Shown one piece after another: positions 11,579 to 22,949 of a stretch of DNA of 64,000 bases; within the stretch, counting starts at the first letter, position 1; the number at the start of each line of letters is the position of its first letter. The position numbers and the translations under genes are program-made. The stretch is from NCBI GenBank assembly GCA_016858145.1, contig JAEHOE010000018.1:1-64000 (forward strand), in the 5' to 3' direction. The notes under the pieces are model-generated. The model saw nothing but the letters and a program-made list of their open reading frames with translations. It did no database searches and had not been told where the DNA came from. Origin of the DNA: Edaphochlamys debaryana. Its lineage: Eukaryota > Chlorophyta > Chlorophyceae > Chlamydomonadales.

Positions 11579-14083
11579 ATGGAGCTCGCGGAAGCCATGG
11601 AGCCTTCCTTCCGTACGCCTGAAGAGTCAACCAAACTGCTGCAGACTATCTTGCGTTGGCAGCTGAAGAAGGGCGCGGCTCGCTTTGACCCATGCAACAA
11701 GCACGTGATCCGGCTGGCGTGCAAGAGCTTCAGGAGCATCTTTGACACGGAGACGGACGAGCTTTGCCTGAGGATTGACCTCATGCCGGATAAAATCACG
11801 GACTCAGTGCGGGCCCTACTGCAACGCACGGCGAACGTCCAGAAGGTCATGGTCCGGACCGCTGACAACAACGAGTGCAACCGGCGCCTGCTCCTCCTCA
11901 TGGACTGCATCATCCGCAACCACCTGGGCGACAAAACGCCAGCGGAGCCCTGGTTCCCAGCCAAGCCCCCCAACTCCCCCATCGACAATTACGTGGATGC
12001 CGGGGCAGCATACTTCAAGGCGCAGCAAGAATGGGCGTGGACGACGGGCCCAGGGCTCGGGCGGAACGTGCGCGACGTCTCGCTCCAGTCGGCAACGCGC
12101 CTCGACGCGCACCTCATCCCCTGCGACCTGATACGGACACTCGTGGCCGCATTCCCTTACGCCCGGGGGCTACACATCCTGGTGAGTAGGGGGAACGCAA
12201 CGGGCAAGCACCCGGGTTCCACCGCTCGCCGACAGTGTCCCAACATCAAGGGCACGATCCCATGCCTGCTTGAGCGAGTGTTGCTCGCAGCAACTCTGAC
12301 CTCCCGCGTCGCCGCTTCGCCATCCAACAACAGCTCCTTGCTGCCGTCACACAGGCGCGACCAAGCGACTCCGACCTCTTCTCATGGAGCCTCGCGGCGA
12401 TCTTCAGATCGGCACAGCACATCACGTCCTGGACCGTCGCTGACTTCGACGTTGCCGGCGTTCTGCGGGCTGCGACCCTCGACGGCAACAACCAACCCCG
12501 CGCCCGGCCCGGCGTAGTGACCTTCACGCTGGGCTGGGAGGCGCAGCTACAGTTCCACTACCTCACGGAGCAAAGTCCCTGGTGGATGCTGCCCGTGATG
12601 CCCGGCCTGAAGCGCCTGATCGTGCACACGGCAGACACGCTCCTCTCCAACGACGGCACGGACAGCGTCCGCCTGAGATTCCTACGCCACCTCAACAGCG
12701 CCCCGAAGTCGCTGGAGCGACTGACGATGCTCCCCAACCTGGACTTCAGCTTGAGACTGTTCGAGCTGACCCCCATCACGCGCGAGGACTACGTGGGGCC
12801 ACACCCGTCCGACGACTTCCTCAACAGACTGCAACTGCTGGAGGAGCTCACGGAAGGGACCGAGGTCGCGGGTCGCCGCGAGCCGGGAGCATCTGACGAC
12901 GGCGGCGGCGACGCTGCAGCAGGGGGAGCGGGCCCATCGGAACAGACCACAAGGGCCAGCGCCCACGGCGACAAGACCTGCGAGCTGCTGGACATCCGCT
13001 CCGTTGACATCATGTACGCTAACATGCCTGCGATGTTCGAAGAGATGCGGACGGTCTTCTACGCCATCGCCGCGCGGTGCGAGCTCCTGCGATGGTCGGA
13101 CCTGTACCGTTCGGAGCACAGCAGCGCCGGCACATCGGCGTCGCAGGGCCCGCCAGTGCCAGGGGTGGAGGTCACGATGCAGGCGATGTTCCTGCGCTGG
13201 CCCGACCCCACCACGCAAGACGCGCTGCGTGCCCTCCGCAACGCGAGCGACCAGCTCATAACGCTCAAGAGCCTGCACATCGAGGTCTCCTCCGCGTTCG
13301 CCATTCCTGCCGTGGTGGAGGGCACCTTCAGCATCCCCCACGACCTCGTGTGGCACCGCGGGCCGGGGACTCAAAGCATGGTGACTGCGACTGTGCCGAA
13401 CGTGGGCCTACAGGTCAGGACGCTGAACGCCGACGCCCGCAACCTCATCCGCGACTGCGCCAATGAGACGGTCATCAGCCACTTCGTGGACGTCGGCACG
13501 CACAAGATCATGGACTCACGCTTCCGCACCATCGTCATCGGCTGCGGCCAGAACCTGCGAGACCGGCTGGTCCGCATGGTCAACTACATCAACGACGTCT
13601 TCGGCGACCCCGACCTCTGGGCGACGCCTCGTGCCGCCGGACAGCAGGGACACGTCCCCAAGCCCCTCTCCGTGGTCCTGCCCTTCCGAGGAGTTGGACT
13701 CAGCCTCGCAAGGGCTCCGCGGAGGCCGTCCGACGAGAACTGGTCGTGGTGGATGGTGGAGACCGAGAACAACAACGCCGCCAACCTCCTCCTCGCGCAA
13801 CTATACACCATGTACGCCGCCATCGACGACCTGCAGATCTTCGGAGCGCGCGTGTCCTGGTCAACCCTCGTACAGCTGGTGGGTACTTGGCTGGTTCAGT
13901 ACTCCCCTCCCCCCGACCTTAAGCACACTTCCGCCCCCGCCCCGGCGAATGCACACTCACCTGCCTCCACTCCTGCACCGACAGGCTGCCACCACCGTCG
14001 CGAGGCGCGGGATGAGGGAGGGTGCGTCGCTACAGGACTTCGTGGAAGCTGTGAAGAACCTCCTCGTCGCCACGCACAGCTAG
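11579..14083 (+). CDS. LRR/F-box-like protein, intact family member
   Basis: Three exons, 11579-12181, 12334-13878 and 13985-14083, all joined in phase 0 by GTGAGT/GTGGGT donors and CAG acceptors, give about 748 aa. The N-terminal third has the look of a degenerate F-box (HVIRLACKSFRSIFDTETDE). The middle has irregular leucine-rich segments such as MLPVMPGLKRLIVHTADTLL and LITLKSLHIEV, plus an acidic Gly/Ser linker. The C-terminal third is a separate conserved block (RFRTIVIGCGQNLRDRLVRM, then ENWSWWMVETENNNAANLLL) shared with the broken neighbour. The short last exon ends DFVEAVKNLLVATHS. If the F-box reading is right it would be a substrate adaptor of an SCF ubiquitin ligase; that is inference. 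Confidence 0.7.
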
Positions 14084-14758
14084 TAGGAGGGCATCACTGC
14101 AGACCCACAGGCCATCCTCATGGTTGGCAGGGGGGTGGGGGTGGTGACGGGGCATTCATTCATGGTCGGTCGGTCGGTCGGTCGGTCATGGTTGGTCGGC
14201 TGCGTTTTTTCATCGGCTGGGTTACCGACGCGCTCCTCGTTCATTCCACATGTGCATTAACCTCCCATGGCTGCCATCTTGGTTAACATAGACAACTGGA
14301 CAGTACTTTCCGAACCATGCCCTGCAATACGTTCACATGCATGGCTGTACTCTATTATACCCAACAATAATTTCGAACTTGGCATCCCATACCTTCCCGA
14401 CTGACTCGGACTGGCGAGCCATGTTCGGTGCTTCCCACAAGACACGGCCCATGCCCCGCCGCTCACACCTTGTAACAACTCTGTGGTGCATCACTGGACC
14501 CACGGGCCGAGCTATGGTCCTCCTGGCTACCAGCCTTGTTGAACTTCATGTTACCTTTGACCAGACGCGGTTATCGGCGATATACGCTCAGCTCTCCGGC
14601 GTCTCGCAAGGTATCCCGACCCGAGCGAACCACACGCAGACAGGCCTGGAGGTGACGGAAAGGGGGGCCGGGGGTGCCCTGGGAGGCTCGCCGTGACCAT
14701 GCAATCTAGTGCGCTTTATGCTAAAAGTTGAGCATCATCAACTTGACTCCGCCCGCAG
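14084..14758. other. Intergenic with short tetranucleotide repeat
   Basis: Contains a GGTC-type microsatellite at about 14162-14187 and otherwise no recognisable gene. I looked here for the pore and upstream transmembrane exons of the channel fragment that follows and did not find them. Confidence 0.5.
14162..14187 (+). repeat. Microsatellite (GGTC)n
   Basis: About six consecutive GGTC units just after the 3' end of the LRR-like gene, with a decayed unit further on. Confidence 0.85.
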
Positions 14759-15792
14759 GCGTGTCCTCCGAGGGCGTGGCTACGGTCACCGCCATTGTGT
14801 GCGCCCTCTACCTGCTCGTCGTCAATATCGTCCTACTTAACCTGCGTGAGTGTGGGGAAAGGCCCACAATGGCTCACCGGCTCCCCCCTCGTCCGCTGCC
14901 CACAAGGCAAGCACCCTTGCTGTCCGATCTCCATGGATGCTTCCTGGCCGCAGCATGCGCTGCATAAAACACCCCTCCTGTTGCCGTATGCCCCCAGTCA
15001 TTGCCATTATTGGCGATGTGTGCGAGCGAGTGTTAGAGGATGCTGAGGCCACCGGCGTGCGGAACAAGGCAAGCCTTGAGGGGACATGGATGTCAAGAAG
15101 AGCGAGGAGCGCTGTCGGGGCATCGCTGCCGATTGCCTTACAGCTTCTTGGTGCCCGACCCGGCGACCCCTCATGCCTTTTAGGCCCTCGTGATCGCCGA
15201 GATCGAGCAGCTCATGCCCTGGTGGCTGCGGCAGCGCCGTGACAGGGACCTTCTGGAGTGCGAGTACCTGGTGGTGGTGCAGGTGAGGTGTGGCGAACGG
15301 ACTCTCGATGGCAGCCCTCCGCTCCGGCTCGCGGGTGGGGCACTCGGTATACAGCTCTGGCTCGTGCCATATGCGTCCACCCTCTGAGTGTGGCATGTGA
15401 CGCGTGCGTTTGGGTTATTTGGGTGTCATGCTTGGGCTGGCCGTGACTGCCTGGCCAACTGTCCTGCCCCAATGCCACAGAGCGAGGAGGTGCTGGGCGG
15501 CAACCCCAACGATCCAGGCGGAGTCGGAGCTCGTCAGGGGCTCAGCGGCGGCTCCATCGACGTGCACGCGAAGCCGAGCGCTGCGGCAACGCCAGCCGGA
15601 ACAGGCGCAATCGGCCAAGCCGGCGGCACGGGCACTGGCTTGCACGGCCGTACTATGGCCGCGCTGCGGGCTTTGGAGGCAAAGCTAGATCAGCGGCTGG
15701 ACCACATGGGGGCACACGTGAATCAGCGGCTGGATTACATGGGGGCTGACATGCGTAAGCTGGTCGGTGAGGGCGGACATAGGGCAGCTTAA
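14759..15792 (+). pseudogene. 5'-truncated TRP/polycystin-type channel, last four exons
   Basis: Exons 14759-14845, 14998-15068, 15184-15282 and 15481-15792 splice in frame. The second intron uses a GC donor (AAG|GCAAGC). The product starts inside the final transmembrane helix (VCALYLLVVNIVLLNLLIAI), runs into the post-pore motif LLNLLIAIIGDVCERV typical of TRP and PKD channels, and continues into a charged helix (IEQLMPWWLRQRRDRDLLE). It ends with a Gly-rich linker and a short repeat, QRLDHMGAHVNQRLDYMGA, that could be coiled coil. No exon for the pore, S1-S5 or N-terminus is found upstream; the nearest gene ends at 14083. I infer a truncated duplicate. A functional gene with a distant 5' part is unlikely given the intervening gene. 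Confidence 0.6.
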
Positions 15793-16369
15793 GGACGGCA
15801 GCGGAGGCGGCGCCGGAGGCGGTGGCGGCGGCGGTGCAGTGGGCGGTGGCGGGAGCGGCGCTAGGCGTAGCAGCGGAGAGCAGAGGTGCAGCCAGTGAAG
15901 ACGGAGTTGAGGGTTGTCCAGGTTTTCAGCCGCCTGCCCTCTTGTGTGCGTGTGCAAGTAGTTCATTGCGGGACATATAAGCAGGGCCGCCGTCTGGGGC
16001 CGTGGTAGGGTCCAAGCAGACCTAGTGGCCTGAGCGCTTGGGGCACCGGCACTAGTTCATGGGCCTCAAGCTTTGTATGGGTGCCGCAAGGTGCAGGTCT
16101 GTTGCCTCGTACGAAACGCACCCTGGGCAGGTAGCCCGGGCGCAGCCTTATGTGGGGTCATGGCATAGGAGCAGTCATGTGCGGGCGAGTTGGGTTTGGC
16201 ATATTGGCCTAGCGGGTTCTTGGTCAGGCCTTTGCCCTTTCTTGAGGGTAGGCAACATTGCAGTTACTGTTGGTCATTTAGCCGGGCGTCAAGCCACCTA
16301 GCGAGCTGCGGCTCAGTGGCGGGCGGGCGGCCGGGCACTCTGGGATCGCCCCCGGGTGTGGGTGCAGCC

Positions 16370-16720
16370 GTTCTACTTAGTAAATCCGTTTTGTCAGCGG
16401 CTGTATCACATGGACGCAAACGAGTAAGCTTGTCGGGGAGCTGAGGGCTGAAACAGGGCAGCTCTAGGACGGCAGAGTTGGCGGCGCCAGCGGCCGAGGC
16501 GGAGGCGGCGCAGTGGACTGTGGCGGCGGCGGCAATGGGTAGGCGTGGCGGCAGATCGTGACGTGGTGTCGTGCGTGGCAGGGTAGTTGCCATGTACAGA
16601 CGGGGTATGGAGTGGGGCGTGGGGGACAGCCGAGTGCGCCCCTTGTTGTGCATATACAACCAGCCCATTGCGGGACTTTTGCGCGTTTCTGTGGGCTTGG
16701 CGTGTATCTTTTACCTATGC
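16370..16720 (+). repeat. Degraded direct repeat of the channel 3' end
   Basis: Resembles 15680-15980 in order: CAGCGGCTG..ATCACATGG, a cAAGCTtGTCGG..GAG stretch, an ACGGCAG run followed by GGCGGC tracts, and then a CCATTGCGGGAC-like stretch (ATTGCGGGACAT at 15964, CATTGCGGGACT at 16666). The coding part is destroyed by stops. It indicates a local duplication of the last exon and 3' UTR. Confidence 0.5.
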
Positions 16721-17092
16721 TCATCTGGCGTTGGTGGAGGTGTGGAGTACAAGCAGAGCTGCGGCTGAGTGGCTAGGGAGGCTGGAGCGCGTGGGGCGCA
16801 TCCGTTCCTATACGTGGCTGCAGCCACGCTGGAACGCCTGCTTTTCGTAGCGGCCATAGGCGAGGCGAGGCGGCGGCGAGGCGAGTGACATAGGTCGTTT
16901 GAGAACGCCCTCTGAGGCGCCTCACGCGGTGAACACTGCCTGGGGTCGTTTGGGCGCTCGGTAGACGCCTGCCGCATGCCGTGCTCCTGGGCAAGGCTGG
17001 ATTCCATTGACCTTGTTTGTGCTTCACTGAACACATTCCCCTTTGGCCCACGGCCCGTATGGGGGTTCACGGCTGGTACCATGTCCGTGTAA

Positions 17093-17114
17093 CAACAACA
17101 ACAACAACAACAAC
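17093..17114 (+). repeat. Microsatellite (AAC)n
   Basis: A clean run of about seven AAC units inside the gene-poor stretch. Confidence 0.9.
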
Positions 17115-18251
17115 GTGGTTGGGAAGTGGTTTCGGGGTGCCACGTCTTCCTGGGCTCCTCTGCTTCGGGGCATGTGGTGTGCACTGTGCCTCTTGATGAT
17201 GATTCGTCATCCGCTTCGGACGGGTGATTGTTGGCAGTTGTCCTCAGTCCTCTGCGGTTAGCCTGTGTGCGCCCTGGGACTGAGTGAGATGACCTGGGCT
17301 TGGTGGCTGCTGCCGCTTGGCTCTTGACCTGCGCCTTTGGGCGCTTGAGTATTGCTCACGGCCCGTGTTGAGTTCGTGGGTGCGCTGTTCTGCGGTTGTT
17401 CAGGACGCTTCCGGCTTCGGCTGGGGGGCATAGGGGGCATAGGGTTCCGTGGGCTGCTGCTCCGTCAAAGTCCTCCCTACCTTTGCGCTTGCCGCATTGG
17501 CTCGGGGAGGCACCCTGTGTAACCAAACGCCTCCTAAAACAGGCCTCACTTGCCGGAGGCGCCTTTGCGCGGCTCAAGATCGTTATCGTGGCTGCCCCAT
17601 GTACGGCAATGCTTGGGTCCCCTCTTGCTGATGCAGTACGTTATGTCCATCGGCCCCATGCATGGACCCACGGGGAAGGTCCGGTGCGCAAGAGGTTTGA
17701 ATCTGCATGTCAGTAACAACCTGTGCACACCGTTATGTCGCCGAGCCTGCCGAGCCCGAACTCTCTAGCAGCCCTGCGGGCTTCCACCTGGACAGCACGC
17801 CTCCAAATTCGCCAGACCACTGCAGTCCGCCGGGGCACCCCCACGCCGCGTCACCAGCGCATGCGTCGCTGGCCTGCGGGTCCGAACAGGTCCGTCCGCT
17901 ATCACGGTCCCCACCGGCCCCCACCGCCCATCACGCTCTGCAGTTCAAGCCGCATTCAGTCCGCGCCCTCCCGCGCAGGGCTGGTCATGCCTGAAACAGG
18001 CACCGCGGCAAGCTTGTCCATCTGACCAGGTTCCCCTCGTGCCCAGCCTCAGGCCCATGCCCGCCCAACTACCGAGACCCGCATTGACTGACAATGCTTC
18101 TAACACCCTACGCTCCAGCACCGCCGCTTCCAGGCGCCCCGGCAAGCTGCCCCGTCTTGTCAGCTCACTCGCCCGACCAAGTCCCCGGTCCCCACGCTAG
18201 CACACCCAGTCGCACGACCTCCCGTCTGCCTCCACTGCTCCACATGGCCGC

Positions 18252-19922
18252 TCACTCGCCCTTGCCCTCCGGGCCCTTCCACATGGCCGCCGCCGCCGTG
18301 GTGCTCTCCGCCGTGACGTCCGCCAGGAACTGCGCCAGCTTGGGCTGCACGCCCCGCAGCGCCGAGAAGGCCAGCACCAGCACCGCCAGCAGGCCTGGGG
18401 GGAAAAAGCGCCAAGGGCAAGCGGCATAAGGGGCACCACGCAACTTCTTCGGTGGCAGCGAGGCCACAAAGCCTTCCGGCCGGGCCCAGTTCAGTCACCA
18501 GTCCCAACAGTCCCAACGCCCCGGCGAGGCACAGCCGCGCCGCCCCCTCCAGGTCCAGGCCCCGGTCCAGGGCTGCTGCTCGCTGTGCTCCGTTCTGCCC
18601 CCTCACCCGCGGGGAAGAGCACGTAGAGGCCCCGGTCCAGGTCCACGTCGTTGTGCGTGTCGAAGGTGTAGTGCACCAGCACGTGCTTGGGCCAGTGCGT
18701 CACGTTGTGCAGCTCCTCCACCAGCACCGGGTGGGCGCGCTTGAACTCCTCGGGGGCGTCCCGGACCTATGGGCGAGGGAGGGAGAGCGAGCGAGGGGAG
18801 GTGGAGAGGGGGAGAATGGGGTTGGCAGGGGAAGGGGCTGCGAAAGGGAGGGTGGGGGCGGGAGTGGGGTTGGGGTGAGGGCGTGCCATGCGTGCGTGCC
18901 TCGCGTGGGGGGCTGCTGAGTGCGGTGCGGTGCGTCCCTCCAGGCAAGTTGGCAAGTGGCGGTCATGGGGCACCGAGGGCCAGACCATGCGGCGGGAGCG
19001 CCCCCTTGCGGGCTCTCCCTGCTCAACCCTTGCCGCGACTGGGCAGCCCCCCACCCCCCTCGGGACGAAGGCTCCGCCGCGCACCTCGGCGGTCACCCCC
19101 AGCAGCTCCTCTCCCGACCGCCGCAGCGTCACCTCCACCAGGGGCACAGTGGGCGCGTCCTCCCCGAGCAGCGCCACCCAGGGCGTCAGGTGCCGGTCGC
19201 CTGAGGGCAAGGTCAGGCCATGGATCCAAGTTGAGTGGGGGAGTGTCAGCCAATCCCCACGGGAGGGCGCTGGCGCTTGCCCACGGCCGGGCTAAGCCTA
19301 GCCCTTGCTTCTGGGCCGGGCCAGGCTGAGCCCATCCCGCCTGCCCTGAGTAGTGATTCTGGCTTCTCGTGATTGGGTCCGGGGGGGGCCGAGGCTTAGG
19401 GCGCCAGCGCGTCGCCTCGGCGGGGCGACGCCAGCGTGCCGACCGCTGGAGCGGTCGACCGCCCCTCACGAGCGCCCCTCATGACCGCCCCTCACGAGCG
19501 GTCGTCCACCTACCGTCGAATGACAGCTGCAGCTTATAAGTGTCCGTCTTGCCAAAGGGTAGCTGCGGCTTGGGAATCGGCACAGCGACCTACGCGAAGC
19601 AGCAAGGCGAGATCATGCTGCCTGTCTTCCAACCAGACCTGTCCATCAGAACGCACCAGCCGGTCGATGCCGAAACGCGGACAATGTTGACCCAGCAGGT
19701 CTTGCCAGTTTGTCCGGGACTGCGGCACACAGGTACCGGCTTCAGCGCGGAAGCAACAGTCAAGTCGCCAGCAGCTCCGCTTACTCCGTGGAATTGAGCT
19801 TTACGCGAGGTGTGGATGTAGTCGCCGTCGCGAAAGCTGCTCGCCTCAGCCCGAGCCAGCAGCGCGAAACATAGCGCGATGGCCACCGTTCGCAAGCAGC
19901 TTGGTCTCCGCAGAGACAACAT
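18252..19922 (-). CDS. Small signal-peptide, single-pass membrane protein
   Basis: Six minus-strand exons fit exactly: 19922-19785, 19719-19657, 19589-19514, 19200-19085, 18766-18607 and 18394-18252, giving 231 aa. The start MLSLRRPSCLRTVAIALCFA is a classical secretory signal ending near ARAEASS. The mature part is soluble and beta-like (FRDGDYIHTSRKAQFHG, then KTDTYKLQLSFDG) and includes THWPKHVLVHYTFDTHNDVD. One hydrophobic helix follows (LYVLFPAGLLAVLVLAFSAL), with a short charged tail. The layout predicts a type I protein of the ER or secretory pathway with a cytosolic C-terminus. The sequence looks conserved rather than lineage-specific, but I cannot name the family with confidence. It lies in the same orientation as the glycosyltransferase upstream of it, with about 600 bp between. 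Confidence 0.82.
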
Positions 19923-20518
19923 GGCGCGGTCTACGGGCACAGAGCTACAGGCACTCTCTAGGGGCACGCCTTCCCCTGGCCTAACCATGTTGCGATGCAC
20001 TCGTGCCTAGGCCAAAGCTGCAGTTGTTGTGCTACTGTAACAGGGCAGAGTATGCGGTCGCGAAAGTGGTATGTGCTGTAAAGGCCTCGGCTGCACCAGG
20101 GGGTGCTTTGTGCGGGAGGGGTAACGTGCCCGTCCGGCTACGGCACGCGATCCGGCACGGCTCCGGCTTCAAGTCGTTCAGTCCCAGGTGCTCTACCGCC
20201 CTTGCACCCCCCGCCACGCACAAGCACTGATCATGTCGTGCAGCCTCTAGCCGGGGGCACATCGACACATCCAGCCTGGGCACAAAGTTTGCTCACGCCT
20301 CCGGTAGTGTGGGCACCAGTACCGGAGCTCCAGTTCACGCCCCGGTGTGGTCCACCTGCACTCAACACACCATCTCACTGTGCTCACGGCCTCACGCCCT
20401 CAACCCCGACTGATCACAAGCATATAACACCCCCAGACCGACCGTGGCCGCGGCCGCCTTGAACCCTGCCAGCTATCTGCGTCCATGCGCCCGAGCTCCG
20501 CCAGGCAGCCGAGGACAC

Positions 20519-22949
20519 CTAAGAAGCAGAAGATCGTGCCGGCTGGGCTGCCGCCGCATGGCTCGGCCGGTCGGAGGATGGGCCGGGGGCCGACCCCGCG
20601 CCCGCCGCTGCCCGCCGGGCGCTCCGGTACCACTCCGCCAGGGTCTGGGGCGGCACACCGGCGGCGAAGGCCACTAGGATGGCCTGAGGGGCGGGCAGGA
20701 GCGGGCGGTTGCCAGGAGGAAGGGTTTGGAGTGCGACGTGGGACCATACCTGCAGCGGCCCGTAACTTCCCACCCTGGACGTATGGCGTTCCCGGGCTCG
20801 TCCCGTTCCTTCAACCCCCCTCACCTGGTTGATGAGCGTATTACGCACGAAGCCCACGGTCTCCCAGCGCCGGCCGCTTGTGAAGACGCGCGCGTCCACT
20901 ATCACCGGTGCACTCTTCTGGGGGGCAGAATGCGGTGCAACAGGGGTTGGGTTAGCGCGAAGGAGGTACGGGCGCAGACGAGCGCGTCAGGCCCTGGGGC
21001 CAACGGTCCAAACCGAGAGGCCCAGCCCCGCGGGAGCCCACGCAGGCAACCCTGTCCGTGTATCTCTGACCCCAAGCCACCAGCGGCGGTAGCCACCGGG
21101 GGCATCCCCTAACCCCCACCGGTTCAGGGCTGCCCAGCCATGATCCTCGGGTGCCCAGCAGCCCAGGCAGCTCCCTGTCACCGCTTCTTTCTCCCGTCCA
21201 CGCCCCTAGCCTCCTACGGCGCCACGGGGCCTCAATTCTTAACATCCCACGCCAAAGCACCGCCCCCTTCCCCCCCTCCCCTTCCCCCCCTCAGTCCCCA
21301 CCCTGCCCAGCCGTGTGACCAGGTCCAGGTCCTCCAGCAGGGGCCAGTCCCGGAAGCCGCCACAGGCCTGGGGGGAGGGAGGCGGGAGCCCAGGCAGTTC
21401 CATCGTCATCGCCCGCTGCCCAGCCCGGGGCACACCGCACGCACGGCGCGCCGCCGCACGGGCAACCGTGGCTCCCGTTGGGCTACCAGCCGCCCCTTGC
21501 CGCCACACTGCCGACCAACTCGACGGTTGGTGCCTCCTCTCCACTCTTCCACCACGCTGTCCAGCCATGGCAGGCCACCGCTGGCGCCCCGTGCCGCCTG
21601 TGCGGCCCCAGCGGCCCCACCCTTACCTCCAGCGCGTCCCGCCGCACGAAGATGGCCTGGTCGCCGTAGGGGCGGTGCAGCAGCCGCGTGCGCAGCTCCA
21701 CGCCCCGCGTCAGCACCGCCCGCCAGAGCGGGTTCCGCAGCTGTGGGGCGATGGGAGAGGGAACGGAGCCAGTCAGAAGCTGCTCGAGTGGGAGCGGGCT
21801 AAGGGAGGAGCGGGGGCAATTGTGCGTCTAGGACACAGCGGTTTGATGAGCCAGGCGGAGGCAGGCCAGGCCACGCAACATTCGGGGCGTAATTTAAGGA
21901 ATGGTCCCGTCACAGCGACCAGAACCCAAACTCACGTCAGTGTCAAAGCTGGCGAAGGCGCCCCAGGTCGGTTCACAGCTCCGCCCAGAGCCCGACGCCT
22001 CTGCTGAGCGGTCCAGACGGCTCGCCCATCGCCCTGGACCGGCGCGTGCTGTGCTGGGTGCGTTGACCTCTGCCGCTTCTTGCATGCCCACCGGCAACGG
22101 CGTTAAATGTCCCGTCTGTCCCGCCCTAGGTTCCCGCTGTGCATCCGGCGGCTGCTGAACTCCAGGCGTGTGCGCCGCAGGCGTTGCCCAATGCCGCCGG
22201 CCCTGTCCCTTTCCGTCCCATCTCCTGCGCTGGAGCGCCGCCGCAATTTGCTCATCGTAGCGGGGCGGGAGCTGGGAGTCGGCGTGCAGAAAGAGGCACC
22301 AGTCGCCCTTGGCAGCCCGCCAGCCTGCATTTAACTGCTTGCCGCGGCCCCGCTCCGACACGACCACCTGCGGGTGGAAGGGGGTGATGAGAAGCAAGCA
22401 GGCCGCAGAGTGCACGGGGAGTACTGTAGGGCTTCCGGCTCCCACCGACCCACCTTTGACCCATGCCGCCTGGCCACGTCAGCTGTGCCATCGTTGCTAC
22501 CTCCGTCGACTGTGATCACCTCCAGCGGTGGGACAGCCGCTGAGAGCACGCTGCGGGCAAGGTAGGGGCGAGACGCGGTGGGGACGAGAGGGTGGGGGAA
22601 AAGAGGGGGAGTCTTGACAGCCAGACTGCCGTTGAGCTGTGCAGCCCTGCCGCGACATGATGCCACAGTCGAGGTTTGTGTAGACGCGTAACATGCGACT
22701 ATGTAAGCTTTGCACGAGGCACAATTGCATCGGCTGCCACCTTCGCGCCGCTTGCCTCGCACCTTTGCAACGCTGATGCGATGCTCGTCGATTCATTCTG
22801 CGCGCGTTATGAAAGCGCTAAAGCATGCACGGCTTGCGCATGTCGGGCGATGGCTTGCGCCAAGCGCTCACCAGCGCCGGGACGATGACGGACAGCTTCA
22901 ATGGAGCGCTGTCGTCCACTCCGCACGATACTGAGCTGGTCTGGCCCAT
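20519..22949 (-). CDS. GT2-family glycosyltransferase, TIGR04283 type
   Basis: Minus-strand exons 22949-22872, 22797-22763, 22550-22454, 22367-21936, 21740-21627, 21367-21302, 20917-20825 and 20683-20519 join in correct phase. The protein begins MGQTSSVSCG and shows the GT-A hallmarks in order: KLSVIVPALNES, VITVDGGSNDGTADVARRHG (first nucleotide-sugar loop), ERGRGKQLNAGWRAAKGDW, FLHADSQLPP (DxD-like metal site HAD), RPYGDQAIFVRRDALE, GGFRDWPLLEDLDLV (catalytic ED) and TSGRRWETVGFVRNTL. It ends with the family's AAGVPPQTLAEWYR. This is the transferase often called rSAM/selenodomain-associated in bacteria; substrate unknown. The fourth exon as drawn is about 240 bases too long and probably hides another intron between about 22220 and 21990. 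No signal peptide, so cytosolic or organellar. Confidence 0.88.

Larger units (their letters stand above)
15793..18251. other. Gene-poor stretch with degraded repeats
   Basis: About 2.4 kb with no supportable gene. The first part is probably the 3' UTR of the channel fragment. It also holds a degraded repeat of that fragment's 3' end and an AAC microsatellite. Between 17.1 and 18.2 kb no coding character was seen on either strand. Confidence 0.45.

Noticed and set aside
3408..14083. Integrated giant-virus or Polinton element
   Set aside because: No capsid, packaging ATPase, integrase, polymerase or terminal repeats were recognised, and the genes carry ordinary small introns. Kept only as a hypothesis for the orphan genes.
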